A DNA stretch of 64,000 bases. Source: Viscum album. Its lineage: Eukaryota > Streptophyta > Magnoliopsida > Santalales > Viscaceae. Positions within the stretch are counted from its first letter, which is position 1, and each line of letters opens with the position of its first letter. This document shows, piece after piece, positions 10,878 through 21,465 of this stretch. Under the pieces are notes generated by a model. The model was not told the origin of the DNA. It made no database searches and saw only the letters and a list, made by a program, of their open reading frames with translations. A program made the position numbers and the translations under genes. The DNA lies in the NCBI GenBank assembly GCA_963277665.1, contig OY728119.1, positions 314,608,206-314,672,205 of the forward strand, read 5' to 3'.

Positions 10878-11909
10878 CTACACAGAGGTAGACGGGTCGG
10901 AGTACTTGACAGTTCCGACGTGCTCCTTACCCTTGCCGGTATTTCGACCGAGTACCAGCAACTCTGTGGGTACAGGGAGGCCTAGCAGGTTCCTCTGCTG
11001 ATGGGTAACCCTCCCTGATGGGTCCAGCAGTGGCGGTACGCCCTCAGGGGGTAAGTCTCCATCAAGAAATTCAAGCTCGTCTTCCTTTTCGACTACGTTA
11101 TCCATGTGGACCGTGACCCCTCTCGAGGGCATGTCCTCAATGTCACATAACGAATCAGGCTGCCATCGGATAGGGTCGAAGAGGATAGCGACATAGTGTC
11201 CCCAACCATGGACTTTCACTTGGGGGGTAGCTTCCCTGATGACTCTACGGAGTACTTTGAAACTCTGAACACATTTCTGTTGAACGGTGCTCTGACGGCC
11301 TGGTGACTCAGGATGCTGGGCCACAAGGAGTGCCGCCAAATCAATCAGGCGGCATTGCTCACCGATTTCTTCAAAGTGCTCTCGACTTCTGGGGTACACC
11401 ACCTGCTCGTAACGAAGGCGGAAGTGTGTCACCCATAGGGTTCGACAAAATCACCCCAACTCTTCAGGGGTAAGGGACTCTGGTGCGCGAATGATAAGCA
11501 CCGCCGTCGGCCAGAACTTCTTCGGGAAGTAGTCCGCTGTGGAAATTCTCCAAAAGCTTCTCGGTTCGGACTCGGGTTCTGGCCTTGTATTTCCCCACTC
11601 GTCAACCAGGGGCGGCTGAGGGACCGGTAGTGGTACCGAGGCGGACCTCTGGGATAGTAAACTAGGCGGTATAGAATACGGTGAACGAGCTGACTGGACG
11701 CCGAATTCTCGGCCATTCTCTGAAGAGTGAGGTGACCTGGCCACGATGTCACGATACGATGGGCTGATAGCCACAGCTTTCAGCACATGAGTCATGGCTG
11801 CTGGCGATAGGTCATGCCGTCGCTCTACCGCCGTTGGCCCCCAAAATAGCTCTCTGTGATCTCTAGTAGAGATAGAGGGTGATTCTGGTGACAATGGTGG
11901 TGATTTCAT
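10878..11909 (-). pseudogene. ORF1 upstream of gag, element A
   Basis: An open frame of about 344 codons from ATG at 11,909 (an in-frame TAG lies four codons upstream) to a stop at 10,878, interrupted once by a TGA at 11,451. It is in the same frame as the gag start. A Ser/Pro-rich N-terminus leads to FPKKFWPTAVLIIRAPESLT, then THFRLRYEQVVYPRSREHFE, then an acidic stretch and GRVTHQQRNLLGL. The same succession occurs in element B (FWP, THC..K..ILYYDEYENHF, MHTRNRRITQNLG). Ogre elements are known for an ORF1 of unknown function in this place. No domain is recognised. Confidence 0.6.
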
Positions 11910-13900
11910 GGTCGAGACCTACGGAATTTCCACGATTTCTTCCTCCTAGATGTACCTGCAGAGAGAGTTGGGAATCTGGTGGACCTCACATTTTGGGAGA
12001 ATGAGGCTAACGCGCCTGGTTCCTACCCCAGTCCTTGATATGGAGGAGCGGGGAGAAGGATCCATCACTGAGTCACATTCCACTTCAGAATCCGAGAAAC
12101 GGGCCGATTTGATCTCTACCCGGGCCCTCCAGGATTCTTCTTGTGGTGGCGATGACCCGCTCTCCTGCCCCGGGGTGGCTCTTCGGGACAAGGTTGATTC
12201 TCAACATGTAGTCTCGGGGCGGCAATGGCGCCGTGGCGGAGAGGGCCCCCACTCGAGATAGCCGCGATGCGAAGGGAACCTGGCCAAATGTCGAAGGGTA
12301 TATGGGGAGGACCTCCATGGACAACACCCATGTGGACATAGCCTCTATTGGAATTGGCAGGAGCATGGGGAGGACCTCCATGGTCGATGCGGGCGGAGCG
12401 AGGCTCTCCTTCACTCCTTGAGTTGCTAGGGTGAGGAGTAACTTCGCTCGTTGCAGAGAGGACATAAGGAGGGACCCCATGTTGGAGAAGGACCAGATGG
12501 TAAGTGCCTTCAGACCGGCGGTCGGGGACAGGAGGATGGACTCCATACCCTGCATAGTGGGCGCGGGAAAGGTTTTCGCGCCGAGCGTCACTGTCGCGGG
12601 GTAGGTCTTCCTTCGGGTTGGGGGTGGCACAAGTCATACCTCCATTACGAGCTTTGGAGCGGGGAAGGCCCACGCTCTGTGAAGTAGTGGTACGGGGAGG
12701 GCCTCTGTATGGGGTGACATCACTGCGGGTTAGTTCGCGGTGATCACCACTTAGGCCTGCAACCTGGAGAGTCAACCTAGCCTGCCCGTGGGGCGGTTGG
12801 GGTCTCGATCCTGGTTGGGTGATGGAATTCCCCTGATCAGTGTATGTAGGGACTCCATGATGCACATAGGTGGTGGCTCAGGCCACTGTAGCTATTGACA
12901 TCGACGCATCTGGGCGAGCATCCTCAGCCCGGGCCCGGCGCTGACGTCAAGTCAGACGAGCTGGCGCAGGTGGTGCAGGGGCATGGCCTGCCGGCTCTTC
13001 CTATGGAGTCGGATGGCAGCGCTGATGCGGCTGGATGGGAGCCCTTCCCTGGAGCCCTTGGGTCGGGACCCTGAGCGGTCAGAGCCGGACGTCGCCCACC
13101 TCATCAGTGTAAGGCGAGGAGTCGTCGAGGCATTCCATGGACAGGCTCCCGAAACGATTGAACATTGGGGTGGGGAGTAGGGGCTCCCTGCGTGGCCTGT
13201 TAGGGTGGCGTAGGCGACAGGGCCTGGATGCCTCCAGGTCCAGGCGGGCCATATCCCGAGTTGGGATGACCCCTTCCTCCTCGTACCTGCATACAAGGTT
13301 GTTGATCACCCTTCTCTAGATGATCTCTGGCGGGGAGAGGGGACATTGGAGCCCTATATTCACGAACGTAGAGGCCATCGTGGTGGTAGCAGAGCCATGC
13401 GGGGTGGTTGTGCCGGTGTTTCCCCTACCCCTACGTAGGCGAGCGGGTAGTGATCATGTCTCCATAACAGCAACCTGGTTCCTGAGAAACGAAGGGATCA
13501 ACTCATCAGCACTGCGAGGAAAAGGATTAACAACAAGTTCCCTAGCATCCTTCCATTCTCCACGTCTGTAAGAAGGATCCACGCCAACACGTTGTAGAAC
13601 GGAGTGCCCCACGTTCTACTGCCCCAACTTCCGGTGAGTTTCATGACATGACCGCTATTTTCTTGGCGGGACCAGGTGCTGGATATCTGGATCCGGTGAC
13701 ACTTCAATATACTGGTGTCTCGAACGCTACTAATCTCCAAATTGAGGAGAATAATTTCACGTCGGATTCACCATTTCTTTTTCTGACGCTTTTTCCGGGG
13801 CGCGCGCATCCGTCCGTCCGCAGAGGAGGACGCGCTGCACTGTTTCCCCGCATTCCCGCATTCCAAAGGCAGGCGGCAATCACTCCTTATTCAGGGATGT
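11910..13900 (-). other. 5' leader of element A with repeat-rich ORF
   Basis: This is the stretch between ORF1 and the LTR. It contains the longest open frame of the window on the minus strand (12,116-12,865, 249 codons), in a different frame from ORF1. It carries recurring HGGPPH-type words that reflect a degenerate repeat of about 60 bp; GGGGAGGACCTCCATGG recurs 63 bp apart at 12,302 and 12,365. No domain is recognised, and I cannot tell a real protein from an open reading of repeats. No convincing primer-binding site was found. Confidence 0.4.
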
Positions 13901-14579
13901 CTGCTCCTTGATCGAAATAGGATGATGGGATGTCGGTTCTTTCTTCTGCGGATTCCTCCTCAGAACTCGTCACCTAGTCCGGGTCTCCCTCATAGATTTA
14001 ATACGTTGTTCTTGAAACTCTTCCCAGTTCCATGTTTCCATGGACGCTGGTTAATTACACTGCTTCTGTCGGGACATTCCAAAGGGTCTGGTCCGGGAAG
14101 CAACCTTCATTCGAAGGAGTAGTCATGTTGAGGCATCAATAGCATGTCTGGATACTGGGGAACTGGTGTGTCTGTCTATTATCCCTGGTCATAGGGCTTC
14201 TCGAGGGCGTGGAAGCCCGAGGCATCCCACATCGAGCATGGGGAATTATATTCCATAGAAATATATCTGAGGTTTTCCTCAACTTCCTGTGTTTAACAGA
14301 AGGCATGTCGCGAGTTTAACGTCTGGTGGAGACGGATCAACCCGATCAGAGCATTAGCTAAAATGGATTAGATTGAGGGATTTCCTTGGGGGTGCCGATA
14401 CCAGGACCAGCCCACAGGCAGCTGTAAAGAGGAGCAGACCGACATGGTCTCACCGAGATATGACGGTCTGGGCGAGAATCAGGTTGGATGATGGAGGGAT
14501 GAATGATGTGTATGTGGGAATGGAAAGGGACCATCGTAAGGGCGACGGTGAAGTTGTGATTGAGCCTTGAAGAGACCTC

Positions 14580-14618
14580 CTACGTATCCCCATGGCAGGG
14601 AATCAAATTCCACGTAGT
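14580..14618 (-). repeat. Single hairpin unit
   Basis: CTACGTATCCCCATGGCAGGGAATC...CACGTAG. Outer arms CTACGT/ACGTAG are perfect, and the inner arms are TCCC/GGGA with a 7-nt loop. It lies about 270 bp before the regular 124-bp array and resembles the copies in block 1-3,882 more than its neighbours do. Confidence 0.7.
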
Positions 14619-14850
14619 TTGGGATGGTGCTAGTGAACCGGCATGAAGGTGGACCTTGGTCCGATGGATGTTGTCAGGGAACCGACGTGAAGGTGGGCCC
14701 TGGTCTGATGCATCGGTGAGCCGATGTGAAGGTGGACCTTGGTCCAAATGGTGTGGGGATTACACACTAGGCTACCCGGGTGTGGATGAACTGACGTGAA
14801 GAAGGTCAGAGTGACCAAAAGGTGGTGGACTTGAACCTATGGGAGGCTTC

Positions 14851-15668
14851 CTATGTACCATTCCGTGACATGGATCAAAGACCACATAGTGCAGGTTGGA
14901 CATCGGGAGGCCGACGTGAATGAGGAGGACCAGGAGGGTCCTAGTGGTGGTGGGCTTGGACCTCGTGGAGGCTTCCTACATATCTTGTCGTGACATGGAT
15001 CAAAGACCACATAGTTCAGAGGGGCTTCGTCAGCGAACTGACGTGAAGGTGAACCCGGGGGTCCACTTGGGTGGTGGGCTTGAACCTCTGGAAGGCTTCC
15101 TACGTACCATGCCTTGACATGGATCAAAGAACACATATTTTAGAGAGCGGAATTTATCAGTGAACTGACGTGAAGGTGGACCTTGATCCAATGAGAGATG
15201 GGCTTGAACCTCGGGGAGGCTTCCTACGTACCATGCCTTGACATGGATCAAAGTCCTCATAGTTCGGATGGCGGGTGTCGGCGAACCGACATGAATAAGG
15301 AGGGACCTTGGTCCAAAGGGGGATGGGCTTGAACCTCAGGGAGGCTTCCCATGTACCATGCCTTGGCATGGATCAAAGTCTTCGTAGTTCGGATTGGAAA
15401 TGGGGACTTGGCACACCGACAAGGAGACGGTCTGGGCCAATCATTGTTGGGATTGAAACTCAGGGAGGCTTCCTACGTACCATGCCTTGACACAGATCAA
15501 AGTCCTCATAGTTCGGGTGGTGACAACGGCTTGCCGTCGGACTGGAATGCAGTTTAATGTCATGCTGGACAAAGGTAGAACTCAACGTGAATTAGATGAC
15601 GGGTGGGCTTGAACCTCGTGGAGGCTTCCTACGTACCACACCTTGACATGAATCAAAGACCTTGTAGT
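14851..15668 (-). repeat. 124-bp tandem array carrying the hairpin
   Basis: Hairpin starts at 14,851, 14,976, 15,100, 15,224, 15,349, 15,473 and 15,629, giving steps of 125, 124, 124, 125, 124 and 156 bp. Each unit reads roughly GGGCTTGAACCTC, GGAGGCTTCCTACGTACCATG, CATGGATCAAAG, CATAGTTCGG, then ACCGACGTGAA. Typical inner arms are CCATG/CATGG. The copy at 14,851 has the outer arms CTATGT/ACATAG in place of CTACGT/ACGTAG. Confidence 0.9.
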
Positions 15669-15680
15669 TCAAATCGTTGT

Positions 15681-15950
15681 GCAGTTTAACATCATGCTGG
15701 ATGAGGGCATGTAGTTTAACGTCATGCTGGACGAGGGCATGCGGTTTAACATCATGATGGATGAGGGAATGCAGTTTAACGTCATGCTGGATGAGGGCAT
15801 GTAGTTTAAGGTCATGCTGGACTAGGGCATGCAGTTTAACGTCATTCTAGATGAGGGAATGTAGTTTAACGTCATGCTGGATGAGGGAATGCAGTTTAAC
15901 GTCATGCTGGATGAGGGCATGCAGTTTAACATCATGCTAGACGAAGTATT
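15681..15950 (-). repeat. 30-bp tandem array, nine units
   Basis: Nine consecutive units of exactly 30 bp, beginning GCAGTTTAACRTCATGCTGG and ending ATGAGGGCAT or similar. There is no length change across 270 bp, only substitutions. Diverged relatives of the same word lie at about 15,550, 16,405 and 16,440, and at 17,530-17,890. Because 30 is a multiple of three, the minus strand shows a spurious repeated peptide. Confidence 0.93.
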
Positions 15951-16739
15951 ATCATGGCCAATGCCAACTCTAAGCCCACATGAGTCATGCTTGGTGTGAT
16001 AAATAAGAGACAACAAGGACCTGACGATCACGCCACGAAGGGTGCATCCGTGAGAAGCGAAGAGGGGCTTACGCGTTAGGCGGACCATTAGTGCTGGGAC
16101 TTACTCCAGGATGGAGGCCCAAAGTTCGAAAAAGTGCAGCAAAAGATGGATTTGGGACCAATTATTGGAGATGCCTCATTCCCTATCACGCCCTCCACTG
16201 ACCTTGGTAGTGGGAAATTACGGAGATGCAGGGGTGCAGCCATCCGTTGGTGAACTAGGGTCGCCCTTCTCCTAAGAACATACGCCGCTCCAATAAGGAG
16301 GATATCATCCCTTGTGGAGGGGTGATTCCACTCCCGTGGAGACGAGTGGCGTAAAAAATGTTCGCGCTGGGGGGACCCTTCATGTAAGGCATGAGGTCGG
16401 GTCATAGTTTAACGTCATGTGTTGAGGATGTGGTGCTTGGCAGTTTAACGTTCTGTATCTCGGATGAGGCGGGTTCACTCCACATCCCTAGGACTTACAT
16501 AACTGGTACCCTTTGCTCCTTGGGGTAGGGAAGGTACCAGTAAGGCCGTGGTCAAGGGGGGTTGTAGAGTGAACCATCGAGTGGTCCATGCTAGCATGGC
16601 TATGCGAAGAAGCAATAGCCATTAGTGTGCCTATGCGAAGAAGCATTAGCCGAAGAAACGCTATGAGTAGTATTGTCCGTGGGACTTTGAAATCACATCG
16701 TGCATAACTGGACGGTCGCACGGGAAGTGGAATTGTCAA

Positions 16740-17110
16740 GAAAAGAAGTGTGCTTCGCGAAGAGGAGTGCCTTGGCCTTAGCATGGGGAATAGGTGCGAG
16801 TGAAGGGTGCTTCGCGAAGTAGAACAGTATTCACGGAGCACTGCCTCGCCAAGAAGAGTTGCCTCGCAAAGCAGGGTGCTGCGAAGCAGTGTGCTTCGCG
16901 ATGTGTAGCGATCCTGCCTTAGCATGGGGATCACTAGTACAGGTTGGGTGTTTCGTGAAGCATAAACGCTCCACGGCTGCCCGGGTTCCCTTGGGAATCC
17001 CCCTCCTTCGCGAATGCCCTTGAGCTTTGCGAAGGGCTTCCCTCTCGGAAGAGGGACTCAAAATGAGACAAAGCGAAGGCGTCACGCGAAGTAGAAGTAC
17101 CTCGCGGAGC
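16740..17110. repeat. Cluster of TTCGCGAA palindromes
   Basis: CTTCGCGAAG occurs at 16,753 and 16,810, with close variants (GCTTCGCGATG, CCTTCGCGAATG, CACGCGAAG, CTCGCGGAG) in between and after. A shorter TATGCGAAGAAGCA direct repeat lies at about 16,600-16,650. The section lies about 100 bp on the transcribed side of the TATA box on the element strand, so it would be in the 5' part of the transcript. Period is irregular. Confidence 0.6.
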
Positions 17111-17204
17111 TCATGATTCCTGGGGGAAAAGGGTTCTTCATGATTCGAGATAGGAGAAGCCTAAAGGTCGTATTTTCCGTCTCCTGGACTCAAGGGGAGC
17201 ACAT

Positions 17205-17212
17205 TATTTATA
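17205..17212 (-). promoter_or_regulatory. TATA box of the central LTR
   Basis: TATTTATA on plus, TATAAATA on the element strand. The flanking words (CGTCTC about 25-30 bp before, GGC after) match those around the identical TATA word at 30,466 in the upper LTR block. It would drive leftward transcription into element A. Confidence 0.6.
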
Positions 17213-17229
17213 GGCAAGGGGCGCCGCGA

Positions 17230-17445
17230 AGCCGAACTCTCACGCCGCCTCAGGTGCTTCGCGGCGGGCTCGCAAACGTCAAAGTCGTTCGCGGAGAGTT
17301 ACTGCCTCCAGAGCTTCGCGGCAGGCTTGAGAATGTCAAAGTCATTCGCGGAGAGTTACCACCTCTGGTGCTTCACGGCGGGCTCGTGAATTTCAAATTC
17401 ATTCGTGGAGAGTTACCACCTCCGGATTTTCGCGGGACCGCGATG
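17230..17445. repeat. 57-bp tandem array
   Basis: Unit starts (GCTTCGCGGCGGGCT or variants) at 17,256, 17,313, 17,370 and a diverged one at 17,427, with exact 57-bp steps. Each unit contains TTCGCGGAGAGTTAC. The plus strand stays open across it (17,113-17,553), giving a 19-residue periodic reading such as NVKVIRGELPP. This is antisense to the element and likely a side effect of a unit divisible by three. Confidence 0.85.
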
Positions 17446-17529
17446 CTCGGGTGCTTTGCATCGGTGCTTCACGAGGCAGCGTGTGGGAAATCTTTTTCGT
17501 CCCTTCCTTTCGTACAATATTTTGGCACC

Positions 17530-17895
17530 AACAACAGTTTAACGTCTTGTTGAACATAAGGGACTTCTGTACAGTTTAGTTTCATGTAGTTAGGACGTCA
17601 CAGTTTAATGTCATGTTGGACGTAAGTGCCAATAGTTTAAGGTCATATGCATGGACCATGGAAGTCACAGTTTAACGTCTTACTGGATGAAATGGATGAA
17701 AATAGTTTAAGGTCATATGCATAGACCGTGGATGATTAGTTTAATGTCATACTGGACGAAAGAGATGAAAATATTTTAAGTTCATATGCATGGACTATGG
17801 ATGCTGAAGTTTAATGTCTTACTGGATGAAAGGGAGGCAAATATTTTAAGGTCATATGCATGCACCGTGGATGCTGAAGTTTAACGTCTTACTGG
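17530..17895 (-). repeat. 70-bp tandem array at the LTR edge
   Basis: AGTTTAA starts at 17,602, 17,669, 17,738, 17,808 and 17,878 (steps 67, 69, 70, 70). Each unit has two halves: AGTTTAACGTCTTACTGGAT and AGTTTAAGGTCATATGCATG. It ends directly beside the integrase of element B, the same position the 94-bp array holds next to element A. Confidence 0.85.
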
Positions 17896-17904
17896 AAGAA
17901 AAAC

Positions 17905-19160
17905 TAATTTTGTTACACAGAATACTTCTTCAAAAATATAGCATTGGTTGGAGTAGTGATGAGATCTCCTTCCATCGAGATTAAAGAATAAGCTCCATTG
18001 GAGCATACCTTATGTATTGAATAAGGTCCTTACCATTTTGGCTCCAGCTTGGGAGGTTTCTTTCCTGGTATCATTGGTGTTCTGAGAACCAATTCCAATT
18101 CTCTCTGAACGAATGAACGAAGATGATTTTTTTTAGAAAGCTCATGCTATTCTATTCTGATAGACTTCCAAGTGGTGTAGGGTGCACAATATTTTCTCAT
18201 CTAATCGTTCCAATTCATCCAATCGCTTTTGAGATTTTTCATCTGTAGATGACTGATCAAAAATGGATACTCTGAGCGAGGGTAATTGAACCTTAATAGG
18301 AAATACTTCTTCTGTTTCATATACCAATGAATATGTATTTGACTGTGTTGCAGTGTGGGTGGTGGTTCCATAATCCCATAAAGCATGAAACCGTTTATCT
18401 GGCCATGATTTCTTATCTTTATTCACCATTATATTAAGTATATTTGAAAGAGTCTTGTTGAGAGATTCTATCTTTCCATTAGCCGCTACATGATACTGAG
18501 ATGAATGATTGGATTTGATGTTGTATTCTTGATACAACATCCTCACCTTGGATGAACAGAAGTTGGTGCCATTGTCCGTCAGTATGGTATGAGGGACACC
18601 AAATCTGGTAATGATGTTAGACTACATGAATCTAACAATGCATTTAAAACTAACTTCATTGAGAGGTATTGCCTCTTCTCATTTGGAAAAGAAGTTAGTA
18701 GCAGTAAGAATATACTTCAACTTCTTGGCTATAGCTGAAGTATAAGGTCACACTACATCCATTCCCCTTATGGAAAATGTCCATGAGTATTTAGTTGTAT
18801 GAAGCAACTATGGGGGTTGATGAATGAAGTTGGCATATACTTGGCAAGAATGACACTTCATTATGAAATCAACACAATCTTGTATCTTTTATGGACAAAA
18901 GTATCCAAGCCTTCGAAATTTATTATACGGTCTATGTTCAGACTGGTGGGCACCACAGACTCCTGCATGTACCTCTTTCATAATAGCTATTTTCTATTCA
19001 CCATTAATTCATCTGAAGAGAACTCCATCAAAACATCTTTTGTAGGGAATTTTCTCTAAGTGATTTGGGCTATCATAAAGAGTGAAATAGACCACACGTT
19101 GCCAGAATTGTTCTTTCCCAGCTCAATCAGGTGGATGTGTTCCATTTTGAAGGTATTCCC
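17905..19160 (-). pseudogene. Integrase of element B
   Basis: The zinc-binding region near 18,820-18,960 reads EVHAGVCGAHQ and KCHSCQVYANF, so the His and Cys ligands are all present. Core motifs are GMDVV, ILTDNGTNF and GKIESLNKTLSNIL, so the catalytic D, D and E are present. The C-terminal part (18,142-18,546) has EEVFPIKVQLPSLR and LDELERLDEKILCTLHHLE. Stops occur, for instance after GMDVV. The reading ends near 17,905 with a sequence like TNAIFLK, matching the end of the integrase of A. Confidence 0.85.
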
Positions 19161-19224
19161 TGATAGGTATCATCCATCCTATAGTATGACCATATGGTTT
19201 AGGAATGGGACTACTTTTATTGAT

Positions 19225-19760
19225 TTACACTATTCTGGTTTGAACATAAGGTAAACTTGTACGACGGTGGGAAATAATGATTGTTGTCTCATCCCGATTT
19301 GGATCTACCAAGGCTGTAGCTATATTAGCCAGTGCATCACCTTGGGCATTTTGTGATCGCAGGACATAAGAAAATGTCGGTTCTGAAGGAAATTCTGCCA
19401 TTAACTCTCTGGCATAATCATACAATGGGATTAGTTCTTCTTTTCTAATTTTAAAATCAGCATTGACTTGTTTGATTACCAGGTCTGAATCACCTTTCCC
19501 CTTCAAGTGACTCAATTGTGCTTGAAGCGCAAACTCCAATCCTGTGATAAGAGCTTGGAATTATGCTTCATTATTTTTACCGCCTCCCAAAAATGAGAAG
19601 GAATAAGGTAGTACAACCTTTTCTAGGGAAATGAGTATAATTCCTAACCCTACTTTGTTGAACTTAGGATTTTCCATTTTCCTCCCTATTGGTCTTCTAG
19701 AAGCACCATCAAAGCACATTTACCATGTTTGAAGACTATCTTGAATAGAAAATACTTCTT
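19225..19760 (-). pseudogene. Second (archaeal-type) RNase H of element B
   Basis: The open segment 19,225-19,539 reads GKGDSDLVIKQVNADF, then YARELMAEFPSEPTFSYVLR, then SQNAQGDALANIATAL. The Asp of GDSDLV and the Asp of GDALA are kept, unlike element A where the first is Tyr. The N-terminal FDGAS-type half lies at about 19,540-19,760 and is interrupted by stops. Confidence 0.85.
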
Positions 19761-19770
19761 CATTAGAAAG

Positions 19771-20250
19771 TTAAATATCTGAAGATGTATCTTCTACTGA
19801 AGGATGTTCAGAAAGGAAATCAGACAGAGCGTGGACCTTTATTGCCTTTTCAGACACATACTGAATATCAAATTGTTGCAAAATAACTGCCCATCTTTCC
19901 AGATGTCCTGTAAGTATTGGACGATTAAGGATGAATTTGAGCTGGTTATTACGAGATACCAATTAGACCACGTGATGCTGTAGTTAGTGTCTCAACTTCT
20001 GAACTGCGATGATTATTGCTAGGCAGCACTTCTCAATATTTGAATATCTAGTTTCTGCTTCAAGCATAGTCGGAATGAGATAGTAAAGGCTGTTTTCATT
20101 TCTAGCATCATTCTTCTGAGCAAGAAAGGCACCCAAGGATCACTCTAAAGATGAAACATAGAGGATAAGTGTTATTCCTTCAATAAGTGGTATTAACACT
20201 GGTGGACTCAAGAGATACTTCTTGAGATTATTGAATGCTTCTTGACATTC
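19771..20250 (-). pseudogene. RNase H (first) of element B
   Basis: Reads NQLKFILNRPILTGHLERWA and QFDIQYVSEKAIKVHALSDF at 19,771-19,962, the conserved end of the Tat RNase H. Upstream remains lie up to about 20,250, with several stops (for example a TAG in the segment before MVSRNNQ). It sits between RT and the second RNase H as in element A. Confidence 0.8.
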
Positions 20251-21438
20251 TTCAGTCCACTTGTAAGTGACTCCCTTCTTCATCAATTTAGTGAAGGGTA
20301 AACTTTTTCCTTCCAAATTGGCGATGAAACGCCAAATATAGGCTATGTTTCCTTAAAGTCTTATCACTTCATTTAAATTTCAATGAGGTGACATAAAAAG
20401 GATTGACTTTATCTTCGCAGGATCGACATCGATTCCACGGTAGCATACAACAAAGCCGAGAAATTTTCCCAAGGTTACCCCAAAAGCACATTTTAAGGGG
20501 TTCATCTTCAAATTATGTTGCCAAAATTTGTGGAATATGATTTACAAATTAGACAAGTGATTAGAATGTTGTTTGGATTTAACCACTAAATCATCCACAT
20601 AATATTTAAAAAACTTCCCTAAAAAGGGTTCGAAGATACGATGCATGGCAAGATGATATGTTGCGCCTACATTCTTCCGGCCAAAGGGAATTACCCGATA
20701 GAAAAACACACCCTGAGGGGCTCTAAATGATGTACATTCTTCATCTTCTGGAGCCATTCAGATTTTATTATATCCAGAATATCCATCCATGAAGTAAAGT
20801 GCTTCATAGCCAGCTGTTGCATCAATTAAGAGTTCTATAATCGGTACTGGAAAATCATCCATAGGACAATGCCGATTAACATCTCTGAAATCAATGCAAA
20901 CTCTAATTTTCAAATTCTTCTTTTTTACTAGGACAATATTAGCCAACCATTTGGGATATTGAACTTCCCTGATGAAGTTATCTTTGATAAGCTTATCCAC
21001 TTCAGCCTCAATTTTGGAAGCATAGGTTGGGTGGGTTATTATAACGGCTTGTTTGAATCCTCAATGTTCTTCTGGAAAACCCAAATGATGAATGGAAACA
21101 TCAGGATCAAGCCCTGGAATCTCTATATAGTTCTAAGAAAATATATCTCCATTTTTCATTAATAAATAAATATACATCTCTTGCTCTTCAAGATTCATGG
21201 ACGCACTAATTAAAGTGGGGAATGAATCTTCTTTTGTACCCATATTTATTTCTCTGATTTCATCCACGGTGGTAGAGATACCCTCTTTAATTGCTGAAGG
21301 ATCATCCCTAATATATTCCTCTTCTTCTTCAACATGTGTTATTTTTTCTGTTTTTATTTTCATAGTAGATGAAGAAGCAAAATTTCCATGATTATAAGAG
21401 ATGTTAAAATTTGAAAATCTTGAAGAAGAGGCTGCCAT
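20250..21438 (-). pseudogene. Reverse transcriptase of element B
   Basis: Connector EEGYIRDDP-like acidic stretch with KEGISTTVDEIREINMG (21,133-21,438), matching element A. Fingers and palm: NFIREVQYPKWLANIVLV, VCIDFRDVNRHCPMDDFPVP, FMDGYSGYNKI, then MAPEDEECTSFRAPQG. The active site is YYVDDLVVKS near 20,580-20,610. A stop separates the two open segments near 20,757 (between YNKI and MAPEDE). The catalytic YVDD is intact. Confidence 0.92.
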
Positions 21439-21465
21439 TTCTGACCCTATTAATAATGAAGGGTC

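Larger units (their letters stand above)
3883..13900 (-). mobile_element. Tat/Ogre-type Ty3/gypsy element A, internal region
   Basis: In minus-strand order the region contains an upstream ORF1, gag, protease, reverse transcriptase, RNase H, a second archaeal-type RNase H and integrase. That set and order, especially the extra ORF upstream of gag and the dual RNase H, is the known signature of the Tat lineage (Ogre and relatives). Reading frames are broken several times, so the copy is defective, but most catalytic motifs are still readable. GC content and CpG frequency are visibly higher than in element B. The upper boundary with the next LTR was not located exactly. Confidence 0.85.
13900..17905 (-). 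mobile_element. Central LTR block between elements A and B
   Basis: GC-rich non-coding block that would act as the 5' LTR of A and the 3' LTR of B. In plus order it has a hairpin at 14,580, a 124-bp hairpin array, a 30-bp array, a TAAGCCCACATGAGTCATGC block near 15,970, one copy of the TTACTCC/GAGGCCCA unit near 16,105, a TTCGCGAA-rich section, a TATA box, a 57-bp array and a 70-bp array ending at the integrase of B. The block at 28,450-30,711 has the same landmarks in the same order, which supports LTR identity. Exact ends were not found, and two partial LTRs joined here cannot be excluded. Confidence 0.6.

Noticed and set aside
15822..16088. 88-codon minus-strand ORF with a repeated Ser/Met/Leu decapeptide
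   Set aside because: By-product of the 30-bp array.
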